Shown here: piece by piece, positions 1 through 17,049 of the stretch
How positions within the stretch are numbered: position 1 is the first letter of the stretch
Layout: each line of letters begins with the position of its first letter
Assembly (NCBI GenBank): GCA_031552535.1
Contig: JAVBMJ010000022.1
Span: 1-64,000, forward strand
Direction: 5' to 3'
Origin: JAVBMJ01 sp031552535
GTDB taxonomy: Bacteria; Bacteroidota; Bacteroidia; Bacteroidales; Rikenellaceae
DNA length: 64,000 bases
Notes under the pieces: generated by a model
The model's input: the letters and a program-made list of their open reading frames with translations, nothing else
What the model was told of the DNA's origin: nothing
Databases searched by the model: none
Translations under genes and position numbers: made by a program

Positions 1-2
1 GT

Positions 3-131
3 CGAAACGAAGTCGAAAGACTTTTTCGCAGAATCAAACGGTTCAGACGAATATTTACCAGATATGAAAAACTCGACACGATGTTCTGTGCATTCATTAC
101 GTTAGCTATAATCGTCGATAATTTATGTTAA
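3..131 (+). pseudogene. C-terminal fragment of an IS5-like transposase
   Basis: Frame 3 from the window edge reads as the last 42 residues of a transposase: basic residues with an E-R-L-F-R-R-I-K-R-F motif, then R-I-F-T-R-Y-E-K-L-D and a hydrophobic tail ending in a TAA. This matches the catalytic-Glu region and C-terminus of small IS5-family DDE transposases. The rest lies outside the window, so I cannot say whether the gene is intact. A strong terminator hairpin follows at once. It marks the left edge as part of a mobile region. Confidence 0.7.
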
Positions 132-190
132 CAGGACCTAAAAAACAGATTGATTTTGGGTTAATCTCCGCACGTTTTTTTGAAAAACAG

Positions 191-222
191 AAAGGCCTCC
201 TACCAAATAGCAGGAGGCCTTT
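191..222. terminator. Bidirectional intrinsic terminator
   Basis: A perfect 11-bp stem (arms 191-201 and 212-222, AAAGGCCTCCT / AGGAGGCCTTT, 10-nt loop) has T-runs on both sides. It separates the rightward transposase tail from the leftward HTH gene ending at 251 and can terminate both. Confidence 0.8.
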
Positions 223-250
223 TGTGGTTTTAGTAGCCACTGTAACCGTG

Positions 251-550
251 TTAACCATTTTTATGGTAATTCACATAATGGCGTTCCAACAATCTCAGAA
301 CATCCGACTCCTTGTAAAGTATCTTACCAGATATTTTAATGTACGGGAGAATCTTTTCATTACGGTAAATCTGCAGGGTCCTTTCCTTTATATACAGCGA
401 TTTATCCATGTCTTTGTTGGTGAGGTACCTTTCCCCGTTGAAAAGCGGAGGACGTTTGCTGAGAACGGATTTAATAAGACTTGTCAGCCTCTCCAAAGTT
501 TGAGTAAACTCGATAGTCTCTGGTGATTTCGAATCCTGTATTTCCATCAT
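251..550 (-). CDS. HTH_17/MerR-like DNA-binding protein (second of a pair)
   Basis: A 99-residue protein. Residues ~45-95 form an excisionase-type winged helix: L-T-N-K-D-M-D...I-K-E-R-T-L-Q-I-Y-R-N-E-K-I-L-P-Y-I-K-I, then a G-K-I-L-Y-K-E-S-D-V-L wing. Proteins like this sit in Bacteroidetes integrative elements as excisionases or regulators. It overlaps the stop of the preceding gene by one base (TAATG), so the two are probably translationally coupled. The integrase nearby supports a role in element excision or its control. The exact function is unknown. Confidence 0.75.
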   Translation of the reverse strand: MMEIQDSKSPETIEFTQTLERLTSLIKSVLSKRPPLFNGERYLTNKDMDKSLYIKERTLQIYRNEKILPYIKISGKILYKESDVLRLLERHYVNYHKNG

Positions 551-822
551 TATTCATGTTTAGAGTTATCAATTAGTTTTTGTACATCGGAGGCCTTGTA
601 GTAGCATTTCCCCCTTATCATCGAGAACGGGAGGATTCCCGTATTCCGGTATTTCTGCAATGTCCGGGATTGGATATGCATATAATGGTAGACGTCGGCT
701 TTGTCCAGCCATTCATTCTCGACGGAATGAGCAATGCATAATTCCTCGACCTCCAGGGCAAATTCTTTAAAAGCCCGCTTCATTTGAGCGTACGCTTTTT
801 CTTCGATAGGTTTTATTTCCAT
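550..822 (-). CDS. HTH_17/MerR-like DNA-binding protein (first of a pair)
   Basis: A 90-residue protein with the same fold as its downstream neighbour: an acidic N-terminal helix, then L-D-K-A-D-V-Y-H-Y-M-H-I-Q-S-R-T-L-Q-K-Y-R and a G-K-C-Y-Y-K-A-S-D-V wing at residues ~42-88. The pair looks like an ancient tandem duplication. It is the first gene of a two-gene operon reading away from the integrase. In the family such proteins bind DNA at element ends or promoters; which sites this one binds cannot be read from the sequence. Confidence 0.75.
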   Translation of the reverse strand: MEIKPIEEKAYAQMKRAFKEFALEVEELCIAHSVENEWLDKADVYHYMHIQSRTLQKYRNTGILPFSMIRGKCYYKASDVQKLIDNSKHE

Positions 823-1191
823 GGCAACAGTATTTGGTTTCTGCCACGAATTAAAGCCTAATATACCTTACGAGCAAATAGCATCTGACATATTGCACTA
901 TATTTCATCGTGTTACATCGGAATCTCAATGGAGTAAGAAAAGCAAATTACCGTTGATAAAGGCCTCGATTTTCCCGGTAAAAACATGATTGCGGGAGGA
1001 ATCGGGAGTTTTCAACCCGAATAAAACAGAACAATACCCTAACTTTTTTCAACGAACTGACGTAAGATGCTGATTATCATAAACTATTCATCTTCTTCAA
1101 CGAAATAGAATAATCCTGAAGGAAGATGAATGGGAAATGAGTAGTACTAGAATCGCCCTAAAATCGCAGTTCCATGATGAGATAGCAGAGC
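823..1191. other. Intergenic region between the HTH pair and the integrase
   Basis: 369 nt with no supported gene. It is the divergent control region of the HTH operon and the integrase and could contain recombination sites, but I see no clear att repeat or promoter consensus. A short open stretch from 1139 ends in the second frame at about 1228 and overlaps the integrase start. It could be a remnant of an integrase N-terminal arm lost by frameshift, but this is weak. Confidence 0.4.
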
Positions 1192-2196
1192 ATGAGAAAC
1201 GAATCAAGCGCTCAGGATTTTATTGAGTATGCACGCGAGCACAACAAGTCGCGGTACATTTTGGAGAAAATCGCCTACTCCACATACGCGTCCGACAATC
1301 ACCACATAGAAATGTTCAGTGCATATGTCCGGCTTTTAACAGGCAGCAATAACCTCCCGTTTCAAGACTTATCGGTCGATCTTATAGATAAATATAGAGA
1401 ATATTGTTTGTCCCGTGGGAACAAGAGAGAAAGTATCAATAAAAAACTCAAGCCTATCTTCAAGGCTGTCGAATATGCCTGCATAAACGGTCTGATCCCG
1501 GCGAGTGTGGATAATACGATCCGCGGCAGGTACTTCAGCCTCAGAAGTCGCAAATATGAATCTAAAGTAGCCCAGGACACTATCCACTATTTGACGCGAG
1601 AACAAATGCAAGAGTTCGTAAACCTCTACCCTGTGGCTAAACACGACCGCACCCGGGAATATATGGATATGTTCATGTTCTCTTTTTATGCCTGCGGATT
1701 ACGGTTCTCTGATATCCTCACTCTGGAGTGGAGTCATGTAGATTGGGAGAGCCGGCAGATTAAGAAAAACCTGTACAAAGAGAAACTGCCCCATGTCGTT
1801 CCCATTATGGACGGGGCTATGGATATCTTGAAGCGCTGGCACGATAAATTCTACAACGAGAGATTCGTATTCGATCTGTTGCCTGCATCATTCGACCTGG
1901 ATGATGTCGCGTTCCTGGATTATAAACGAAAATCTCTCAACAGGGCACTTCATACTTCGCTCCGAACGCTCGGTGAAAAACTGTCGACCAAGCCAACATT
2001 CAACCTGTCAATGCATACGGCCAGACATACCTTTGTGGTGATGGCCCTGAATAACGGAATACCGACCCATGCATTAAGTAAGCTGCTCGGCCATCGTTCC
2101 ATCGTAGCGACCGAAAAAGCCTACGCTAAATTTATTCCGACAAACTTATCGGAGATATTATCAAAATGCTATTTCAATTTCAAACCGAATAATTAA
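1192..2196 (+). CDS. Tyrosine recombinase / integrase
   Basis: 334 residues: a SAM-like core-binding domain (~residues 8-105) and a C-terminal catalytic domain (~135-320). All main catalytic residues are visible: R171 in C-G-L-R-F-S-D, a Lys in the K-K-N-L-Y-K-E-K beta hairpin, H275 and R278 in H-T-A-R-H, H301 in L-L-G-H-R, and nucleophile Y311 in K-A-Y-A-K-F. It is shorter than the ~400-residue Bacteroidetes element integrases and seems to lack the arm-binding N-terminus; an in-frame stop at 1183 prevents an upstream extension. The stop overlaps the stop of the convergent ATPase gene. It probably mobilises, or once mobilised, this patch. Confidence 0.9.
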   Translation: MRNESSAQDFIEYAREHNKSRYILEKIAYSTYASDNHHIEMFSAYVRLLTGSNNLPFQDLSVDLIDKYREYCLSRGNKRESINKKLKPIFKAVEYACINGLIPASVDNTIRGRYFSLRSRKYESKVAQDTIHYLTREQMQEFVNLYPVAKHDRTREYMDMFMFSFYACGLRFSDILTLEWSHVDWESRQIKKNLYKEKLPHVVPIMDGAMDILKRWHDKFYNERFVFDLLPASFDLDDVAFLDYKRKSLNRALHTSLRTLGEKLSTKPTFNLSMHTARHTFVVMALNNGIPTHALSKLLGHRSIVATEKAYAKFIPTNLSEILSKCYFNFKPNN

Positions 2197-3317
2197 TACG
2201 GCTGCTGCCTCAACCAAATAGCCATAAAACGATCGTAGACGATATAGCCGTCCTGGTTTTTGTAAACCAGCTCCTTGTCAAGAAGTTTTTTCAGCGATGC
2301 GTTGACGCTGCTGGCGGCTTTCAGCTTGTGTTTCTGGATGAAGTCACCGGCGTTTATCTCCTTCACGCATCCCTCTTTAGCGATCGCTTTAAGAAGTTTT
2401 ACGTTGCTGGAGGTAAGTGTACCGACGAGGGTTTCATAAGTATAGGTCGATTCTTCGACAATCTCGTTCAGAGCATAATTGACCGCATCTTTATCCGGCT
2501 GCGAAGAATACCCATAAAGCCGGTTCAATATCGCCTGAATATACCAGGTGTGGCCGCTGAACTCATCGTATATTGACGAGAAGACCTCCTCGGTAAGTTC
2601 CCGCCCTTGACCCGTGAAAAATTCTGCGGCAAAACGGTAATACTCGCTGTGCTCTATACGGTCGATAGACAATATCTGGGTGCTCTGGTAGAACGGGCGC
2701 TTGGCCGACATGAACATCTCCTGCATAACATGCTGCTTGCTGCCGGCGAAAATGAAATTGACGTTCGGTAGGAATTGTATGTAAGAGCGGAGCATCGCTT
2801 CGACACCCTTTTCTGGGTATTCGCCTATCTGCTGGAACTCGTCGATCGCAATATAGCATCGTTTCTCCGAGGAGCCAAGGTATTCGAACAACTCTTTCAG
2901 GCTGGTTTCTTCCGAGCCGGCAGCGATATCCACAGTAACTTTGGGAGTCCCACTCAATGCGTCGAGCGTGAAGACCGGCCGAAGACTTTTGATAAACTTA
3001 CTGATCCTGTTCATCGCCTTCTGTGGGGCAGAATCCAGAGAACCCAGAACCGTGCTGGCAAATAACTGGACAAACTCCCCGAGGTTCTGAGTGGGGTAAA
3101 TATCCATGTAGAGGGTTACGATCTCCGGCTGCTCTTCTTTGAGTTTATAAAACACGTTTCGGATCAACCCGGTCTTGCCAATACGTCGCGGAGCGATGAG
3201 TGTAAGATTACGGCCATTATGAAGCGCCCCGGTCATCGTGGCGGTTTCGCTAACCCGGTCGCAGAAATATTCAGGACTGTGATAGCCTACTATGAGAAAA
3301 GGATTATTCGGTTTCAT
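2193..3317 (-). CDS. P-loop ATPase of the archaeal-type ATPase_2 family
   Basis: 374 residues. Walker A is A-P-R-R-I-G-K-T-G (42-50), Walker B is C-Y-I-A-I-D-E-F (around 155), and a winged-helix-like C-terminal part has V-N-A-S-L-K-K-L-L-D. This is the layout of single-protein STAND/AAA ATPases common in Bacteroidetes genomes, often as stand-alone genes in accessory regions. The substrate or partner is unknown in most family members. Its stop overlaps the integrase stop by four bases (2193-2196), a compact convergent arrangement. Confidence 0.85.
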   Translation of the reverse strand: MKPNNPFLIVGYHSPEYFCDRVSETATMTGALHNGRNLTLIAPRRIGKTGLIRNVFYKLKEEQPEIVTLYMDIYPTQNLGEFVQLFASTVLGSLDSAPQKAMNRISKFIKSLRPVFTLDALSGTPKVTVDIAAGSEETSLKELFEYLGSSEKRCYIAIDEFQQIGEYPEKGVEAMLRSYIQFLPNVNFIFAGSKQHVMQEMFMSAKRPFYQSTQILSIDRIEHSEYYRFAAEFFTGQGRELTEEVFSSIYDEFSGHTWYIQAILNRLYGYSSQPDKDAVNYALNEIVEESTYTYETLVGTLTSSNVKLLKAIAKEGCVKEINAGDFIQKHKLKAASSVNASLKKLLDKELVYKNQDGYIVYDRFMAIWLRQQPY

Positions 3318-3520
3318 AGCCTACAAACTTTACGTTACACATATCGCGTTACGCAAATTACGTAATAATAATTTAGGAATCCAAACTTACCCTCTCATAA
3401 TTGTTGACTCCCATAATGAAGTTATATGTAGTCGGGCCCCATAAGTAAGGCTGTGATGCAACTATTTACGAAACCAAAGAATAAATATTATCTTAGTGGA
3501 ATAATTTACAGCAAATTAAT

Positions 3521-4570
3521 ATGTTCCGAATAATTGCAATTCGCGTAACGTCTGAAAACAGCGTTGGAAAAAAGAAACTATTGGCAAACGAATATTATTA
3601 TTTGTATGGCGGTTATACAATAGATGGAACTGTCTTATTTGTTGATCCTAAACAAGTAACTCCGCCGTCTTTATATAATAACTATCTTGGTAATGAGCCA
3701 CACACACCTTTCGTATCGATTTCTGCGATAGTTGGAGAGAATGGTTCGGGAAAGAGTTCCTTGATTGAATTTCTAATTAGAATTATAAACAACTGGGGTG
3801 CTAGTACAATTGGGGAATATAAGATAAACCCGGGAGCCAATCATTTGCATTATATCAATGAGTTGTGGGGAGAATTATTTTATACTTTAAATGGAAGATA
3901 TTACTGTCTATCTGTCCAAGATAGGAATGTTGAATTGTACGAGTATGGGTCCGCAGGAGAAAATAAATTTGTAAAGGAAGTGACACCGATATTTGATAAT
4001 CAAGCATCGAGTGCCGATAAGATGAATCCCTTTAGGCAATGGAGAAGCAAGGGCCCATCTTTGAAAGATTTTTATAAAAATTTCTTTTATACTTTCATTT
4101 CAAATTTTTCTATTTATGCCTATAACATTTTAGACTTCGAAAATGAATGTGTCCCTAATGCATATGAGGGTAAAATACGTAATAGTAAAAGTTCAAATCC
4201 GCAATATCCTATTGGAGAGAGAGCCTGGTTAAATGGTCTTTTTCACAAAAATGACGGATACCAAACACCTATTGTATTAACACCATGGCGAGATGAAGGC
4301 AATATAAACATCAATACTGAAAATCACCTAGCTAAAGAACGGCTGATTTCATTGATGATTATGTCTGAAACCGGAGATACCGGATTTAGAATAATTAATG
4401 GGCATTTAAAAGCCGTTAGTTTTACATTGGCGATTAAAAATACGAAATATGATGCTCCGTACTTAAAGAAACACATAGGGTTTAAAAGATTGCAAAAGCA
4501 AGGTTATGATAAATTTGAGAAATATATCCATTATTGTCCACTAAAAATTCATAAAAGTTCTTTGAAATAG
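3521..4570 (+). pseudogene. AAA ATPase with ABC/SMC-type P-loop, truncated by an IS4 element
   Basis: The open frame of 349 codons begins with a short strand region and a Walker A G-E-N-G-S-G-K-S (about residues 72-79), as in the AAA_15/AAA_21 ATPases found in many defence systems. There is no signature motif, Walker B or D-loop: the host part stops near residue 335, where the IS4 inverted repeat starts (4528), and the last codons and stop come from the IS. The right flank of the IS does not continue the protein, so the 3' half is deleted. It is markedly AT-richer than its neighbours, a sign of recent transfer. It is probably inactive. Confidence 0.75.
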
Positions 4571-5839
4571 TTGAAGTTCAATTTGTTACAAGAGTTTTTC
4601 GAGTCAACGGATTTAAAATTAGTTTTGCGGTCAGAATCAGACCGTTATGCAAAAGGATAAGTACGTTTTCGCCCAATTAGCCGGGTTTTTAGATCGAAAC
4701 CACTTCAATTATCTTGCTCGTAAGTATCAAACAGACAGGTATGTGAAGTCATTTTCCTGTTGGAATCAGCTACTTACGATGATGTTCGGGCAGCTCTCCA
4801 ACCGCGAAAGTCTCCGGGATCTCGTCGTTGCGATGGAGGCCCACAACCGAAAACTTTACCACCTCGGCATGGGCCGGTCGGTCACCCGCAGCAATCTTGC
4901 AAAGGCTAACGAAAGCCGCGACTACCGCATCTTCGAAGAGTTCGCCACCTACATGATCGATCAGGCGCGGCGCCGACGAAAGAGTGACATTTTCAAGCTC
5001 GGCGGCTCGGTCTACGCCTTCGATTCCACGACGATAGACCTGTGTCTGTCGGTGTTCTGGTGGGCGAAGTTTCGCAAGAAAAAGGGAGGGATTAAGATGC
5101 ACACGCTGTACGACATCGAAACACAAATTCCTGCATTCGTGTATATTGCGGCTGCATCAGCACACGATACCAAGGCGATGCCCGAGATACCCTACGAGCC
5201 GGGAGCATACTACATTTTCGACCGGGGGTACAACGATTTCGGTAATCTTTTCCGCATCCATCAGATCGACGCACACTTCGTGTTGAGGGCCAAACGCAAC
5301 CTCAATATCAGGGTTCTTTCGTGGAAAAGGCGCCTGCCGGAGGGAGTCAAATCGGACTCCATCGTAGAGTTCGCGATTTATAAAAGCTCAAAGGATTACC
5401 CTGAAAAGCTGCGCAGGGTGGTCTATGTCGACGATGAGAGCAAGACCGAGTACGTCTTTCTGACGAACGATCTGAAGGCTCCGTCTTTGACCATTGCTGC
5501 TCTTTATCGCAATCGCTGGAGCATCGAATTGTTCTTCAAGTGGATCAAGCAACACCTGAAGATCAAGAAGTTTTGGGGCACGACAGAGAATGCGGTGCGC
5601 ATCCAAATTTACTGTGCCATAACTACTTACTGTCTTGTGGCAATTGTACGGCACGACATGAAACTGGAGCGCAGCATCTACGAGACACTCCAAATACTGG
5701 GCATATCGCTGACTGACAAAACCCCGATCCGGGACTTATTCGACAAATCGAATCTCAACTATCTCAAAGAACCTGATGGCTCCGGTGAGCCAAATTTGTT
5801 TAACTTTTAAGCGTCCAATTTTTTAGTGGACAGTAGTGG
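4528..5839. mobile_element. IS4-family insertion sequence, about 1.31 kb
   Basis: Terminal inverted repeats are visible: TGTCCACTAAAAATT from 4535 on the left and AATTTTTTAGTGGACA ending at 5832 on the right. The match extends outwards with two mismatches to CCA(T/C)TA(T/C)TG at 4528 and the complement ending at 5839. One transposase gene fills the element. I see no convincing target duplication, which fits with deletion of the adjacent DNA after insertion. Confidence 0.85.
4647..5810 (+). CDS. IS4-family transposase (DDE)
   Basis: 387 residues, full length for the family, with a DUF4372-like N-terminal DNA-binding part (L-A-R-K-Y-Q-T-D-R-Y-V-K-S-F-S). Catalytic motifs: first Asp in Y-A-F-D-S-T-T-I-D, second in Y-Y-I-F-D-R-G-Y, and Glu in the Y-x2-R-W-x-I-E-x-F-F-K-W block near residue 290. 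No frameshift is seen, so it could be active. It ends 20-30 nt inside the right inverted repeat. The insertion inactivated the neighbouring ATPase gene. Confidence 0.93.
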   Translation: MQKDKYVFAQLAGFLDRNHFNYLARKYQTDRYVKSFSCWNQLLTMMFGQLSNRESLRDLVVAMEAHNRKLYHLGMGRSVTRSNLAKANESRDYRIFEEFATYMIDQARRRRKSDIFKLGGSVYAFDSTTIDLCLSVFWWAKFRKKKGGIKMHTLYDIETQIPAFVYIAAASAHDTKAMPEIPYEPGAYYIFDRGYNDFGNLFRIHQIDAHFVLRAKRNLNIRVLSWKRRLPEGVKSDSIVEFAIYKSSKDYPEKLRRVVYVDDESKTEYVFLTNDLKAPSLTIAALYRNRWSIELFFKWIKQHLKIKKFWGTTENAVRIQIYCAITTYCLVAIVRHDMKLERSIYETLQILGISLTDKTPIRDLFDKSNLNYLKEPDGSGEPNLFNF

Positions 5840-6243
5840 TAATTTTTTACAGATCTATCGGACTTTATATTGCGTATAAAAAGATTACGGGTTGCCTTTA
5901 TTAAAAGACAACCCGTAATTACTTTGCAAGGTAGCGAGCACTATTCTCCGGGTGAAGAAAATCCCCGGTGTATCACTCCCTTGGGGGCTGTCCGGGTCGT
6001 TAAATCCGCACTCAACAAAAACCACCACCACGTAACGGCATATTCGCTTAGAATGAGACTAAGCACCATTCCCGGCAATACGCCTTACAGAGTCATAAAA
6101 CAGCACCGGCACTATCGGCCAGGCTATAAAGCAACCACTATCCGGCTTCACTCCACGTCAGAACCATCGGTCACACCCTGAACCAGGACATCAAAAACCG
6201 GCATTTAGACAGACTCTTACAGTTCCCGGACTCGCTATATACT
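5840..6243. other. Gap between the IS4 element and rpoC
   Basis: 404 nt with no supported gene. It contains the hairpin at 5884-5919 and otherwise no recognisable structure. It should carry the 3' untranslated region of the leftward rpoBC operon. Confidence 0.5.
5884..5919 (-). terminator. Probable terminator of the rpoBC operon
   Basis: Perfect 11-bp stem (5884-5894 with 5909-5919, ATTACGGGTTG / CAACCCGTAAT). On the minus strand it is followed by CTTTTTATA. It is the only strong terminator-like hairpin in the ~320 nt after the rpoC stop, so I assign it to the end of the leftward operon. Confidence 0.65.
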
Positions 6244-10494
<4,251 letters not shown>

Positions 10495-10692
10495 ATATTT
10501 TCCTTTCTTTTTGTCTGTTAATCCCGCTTGGGCGGGCGGTTCCTCTGTCCTCTCTCAAATAATACCAGTGCAGTCGCATACCACCCGGATATCCATCATC
10601 TTCTACCCTTTCCTCACATTCCCATCCGCACATCGTCCCCGCTATCCTTTTCTCACACACTCATCCCCGCCACGGAGGCACCGGCCACAACT

Positions 10693-14511
<3,819 letters not shown>

Positions 14512-14674
14512 TTTGTCTTTTTGATTCGTACTTTAACAAAGAGTCTGTATAAATTTTCCATAAGAAAACCACAAACTCCAAGAGGAGACTTAACAACTGT
14601 TCAGCGCCCGTGTAAATACCATTAAGGAATTTACCATCACCTGCACCATTAAACCGCAGCCTCTTGATTTTCTC

Positions 14675-14998
14675 TTCAAAATCCTTGAGCAACAACCCTC
14701 CGCCTTACATCTTCCCACATTATGCTCTTCTGCGGGTGTTTCGTTCGGCAGCGTTTTTCGGAACCCGCGGAAAGTTCAGTCTCTCCCGGCCCCTCGTTCA
14801 GGAGTCCGCAGAGGGCTCACCCCCCCGGTCCATCTTTTCGGAACCTGCAGGAAATTCAACCTCCCCGATCCCCTTTTTCAGAACCCATATAAAGATCAAC
14901 CTCTCCAGGCCCCCTTTTCAAAATCCTTGAGCAACAACCCTCCGCCTTACATCTTCCCACAATATGCCCTCTATGTGAGTCTTTCGTTCGGCAGCGTT
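14675..14998. repeat. A-B-B-B-B-A repeat block in the rplL-rpoB gap
   Basis: Two direct copies of an ~80 bp unit A (14675-14755 and 14917-14998), identical for the first ~45 nt and diverged later, flank four tandem ~40 bp units B (14755-14796, 14797-14834, 14835-14874, 14875-14914). A B unit reads roughly TTTTCGGAACCYGCRG, then a purine run, TTCAACCTC and a C-rich tail. No reading frame is conserved, and there are no spacers, so it is not a CRISPR array. Its function is unknown. Confidence 0.85.
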
Positions 14999-15246
14999 AA
15001 AAATTTGTTAAATTTCCTATGGGAAATCAGACAAACTATATGAAACTGTTTAAAAATAGATATAAAATAAACTTACCCCACTTTATCCATTCTCTCTCCC
15101 ACCTCTTCATTTCCCCTATGACACTTATCCGCCAGGTCCCCTTAGTACCAACTTTTCTTTCACGGTCTCTATTGGTCCGTAGATAGGCCCTGCGAGCTAC
15201 GAGGTACTCCGGTCAACTGCTATCCGGACCCGTTTTATGCAGAGAA
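14999..15246. other. Remaining part of the rplL-rpoB gap
   Basis: About 250 nt without a gene. It contains one copy of the GAAACTGTTTAAA motif (about 15042) that recurs at the ends of dispersed repeats further right. I see no clear TAnnTTTG promoter pointing to rpoB. Confidence 0.4.
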
Positions 15247-15284
15247 AGGTATAGGACTTGCCCTTACAGACAAGCCCTATACCT
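15247..15284 (-). terminator. Terminator or attenuator after rplL
   Basis: A 14-bp stem (15247-15260 with 15271-15284; one G-U pair in the RNA) is followed on the minus strand by TTTCTCT. It lies 24 nt after the rplL stop. Placed between rplL and rpoB, it matches the partial terminator that lowers rpoBC expression relative to ribosomal proteins in other bacteria. Confidence 0.7.
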
Positions 15285-15307
15285 GGGTAATGTTAAGTTA
15301 AATATAA

Positions 15308-15685
15308 CTATTTAACCTCAACTTCTGCTCCGGCCTCTTCGAGTTGAGCCTTGACTGCCTCGGCTTCTTCTTTCGAAACGCCTTCTTTGATAGCTTTGGG
15401 AGCGCCGTCTACGAGATCTTTAGCCTCTTTAAGACCAAGGCTGGTGATCTCCTTAACAACTTTAACCACCTGAAGCTTGGCCTGACCAGCCGAAGTAAGG
15501 ATTACATCGAAAGAGGTCTTCTCCACTACAGCAGCTTCGGCAGAAGCAGCAGGAGCCGCAGCTACAGCCACTGCAGCAGCAGCCGGCTCGATGCCATACT
15601 CTTCCTTAAGAATTTTAGCCAATTCTGTTACGTCCTTAACTGTCAGGTTTACCAACTCTTCAGCTAATTTTTTGATATCTGCCAT
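15308..15685 (-). CDS. rplL: 50S ribosomal protein L7/L12
   Basis: 125 residues: an N-terminal dimerisation helix ([13 protein letters not shown]), an Ala-rich hinge at about 33-55, and the C-terminal domain with K-T-S-F-D-V-I-L and [13 protein letters not shown]. This is the stalk protein that recruits translation GTPases, including the EF-Tu encoded in the same block. It follows rplJ by 123 nt. Confidence 0.99.
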   Translation of the reverse strand: MADIKKLAEELVNLTVKDVTELAKILKEEYGIEPAAAAVAVAAAPAASAEAAVVEKTSFDVILTSAGQAKLQVVKVVKEITSLGLKEAKDLVDGAPKAIKEGVSKEEAEAVKAQLEEAGAEVEVK

Positions 15686-15808
15686 TGTTATTGATTTTTT
15701 AAAATGTTTTCTGAAAGTTTTTTGTTTGCTTTCCGTCCAACATCCGCGTTTTTATGTTTCAGGCAGCGGTGCTGTACGTCTTTTTGCCTTTAATGCGCAC
15801 AGCGCCTG

Positions 15809-16330
15809 TTAGTTTTTCTCTTCGAGAGTTTTCAGGATACCTGCGATCTTCTGTCCGCCTGCCGCCTGGAGAGCGGATATAACATTCTGGGCGGGAGACT
15901 GCAGCATTCCAATGATATCGCCGATCAACTCCTCGCGCGACTTCACGTTCATCAAATCGTCCAACGCCGGATCACCGACATAAACACATTCCTGAACATA
16001 AGCGGCCTTTAGGATCGGCTTAGAGTTCTTTTTGCGGAACTCTTTGATGAGCACTGCCGGCGACTTCGGATTTTGCGTAAACATAACCGAAGTCGAACCT
16101 TCCAACACCTTCACAAGCTGCTCATCGGCTTTCTCAACCTTCTCAAGAGCTTTGTTAAACAAGGTGTTCTTTACCACCACCAACTTTATCTCTTTCTCAA
16201 AGCACTGGCGGCGCAAATTAGCCGTCTGCGCTGCATTGAGTTCCGAAATATCGGTAAGGTAAAAGTGGGCGTACTGTTGGAGCTGCTCGGCCAGAGAGTC
16301 GATAACTATCGTTTTTTCTTCCCTATTCAT
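15809..16330 (-). CDS. rplJ: 50S ribosomal protein L10
   Basis: 173 residues, normal length. The N-terminal L10 domain has F-Y-L-T-D-I-S-E-L-N and K-L-V-V-V-K-N-T-L, and the C-terminal helix binds L7/L12 dimers. It is the base of the ribosomal stalk and the likely autogenous regulator of rplJL, as in other bacteria. The gene starts 8 nt after rplA ends, so the two are co-transcribed. Confidence 0.98.
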   Translation of the reverse strand: MNREEKTIVIDSLAEQLQQYAHFYLTDISELNAAQTANLRRQCFEKEIKLVVVKNTLFNKALEKVEKADEQLVKVLEGSTSVMFTQNPKSPAVLIKEFRKKNSKPILKAAYVQECVYVGDPALDDLMNVKSREELIGDIIGMLQSPAQNVISALQAAGGQKIAGILKTLEEKN

Positions 16331-16338
16331 CGTCCGTT

Positions 16339-17040
16339 CTAATTTTTAGTTTCAACCGATTTGGGGTCTATCTGCAAGCCTGGGCTCATCGTCGAAGAGA
16401 GGTAGATACTCAACACATAAGTACCTTTGGCAGCAGCCGGTTTCAATTTATTGATAGTCGCCATGAACTCCTTAATGTTGCCCGTGAGCTGATCTACCTC
16501 GAACGAAACCTTCCCTACCGAAGTGTGCACAATACCGTATTTATCGACCTTGAAGTCGATCTTACCGGCCTTAACTTCCTGAACGGCTTTTCCAACCTCC
16601 ATAGTAACCGTACCCGTCTTGGGGTTGGGCATCAGACCGCGAGGACCCAATATGCGTCCCAACGCCCCTACCTTAGCCATGACACTCGGCATTGTGATAA
16701 TAACGTCCACGTCGGTCCAACCGCCTTTGATCTTGTCGATATACTCGTCCAATCCTACATAATCCGCACCGGCTTCCTTGGCCTCGGCCTCCTTGTCGGG
16801 AGTACAAAGCACCAGAACCCTTACCTGCTTACCCGTACCGTGAGGCAGGGTGACAACGCCGCGAACCATCTGGTTGGCCTTACGGGGATCGACACCCAAA
16901 CGGACGTCGATATCCACCGAAGCATCGAATTTCGTATATGTGATCTCCTTGAGAAGAGCAGCGGCCTCGGAAAGTTTGTAAACCTTGCCGGCTTCAACCT
17001 TCGAAAAAGCTAATTTTTGATTCTTTGTCAGCTTACCCAT
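16339..17040 (-). CDS. rplA: 50S ribosomal protein L1
   Basis: 233 residues. Conserved blocks: [31 protein letters not shown]. It binds 23S rRNA in the L1 stalk that handles exit of deacylated tRNA, and in the family it represses the rplKA mRNA. It starts 9 nt downstream of rplK. Confidence 0.99.
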   Translation of the reverse strand: MGKLTKNQKLAFSKVEAGKVYKLSEAAALLKEITYTKFDASVDIDVRLGVDPRKANQMVRGVVTLPHGTGKQVRVLVLCTPDKEAEAKEAGADYVGLDEYIDKIKGGWTDVDVIITMPSVMAKVGALGRILGPRGLMPNPKTGTVTMEVGKAVQEVKAGKIDFKVDKYGIVHTSVGKVSFEVDQLTGNIKEFMATINKLKPAAAKGTYVLSIYLSSTMSPGLQIDPKSVETKN

Positions 17041-17049
17041 TTTCTTCTG

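Noticed and set aside
1139..1228. Upstream coding remnant of the integrase
   Set aside because: Only about 30 codons, with no clear similarity to an arm-binding domain; kept as a remark, not a feature.
5870..6181. 103-codon frame between the IS4 element and rpoC
   Set aside because: Begins inside the terminator hairpin, low-complexity basic residues, no family.
14755..14914. Possible CRISPR array
   Set aside because: Repeats are directly tandem without unique spacers, diverged between units, and no cas genes are nearby.
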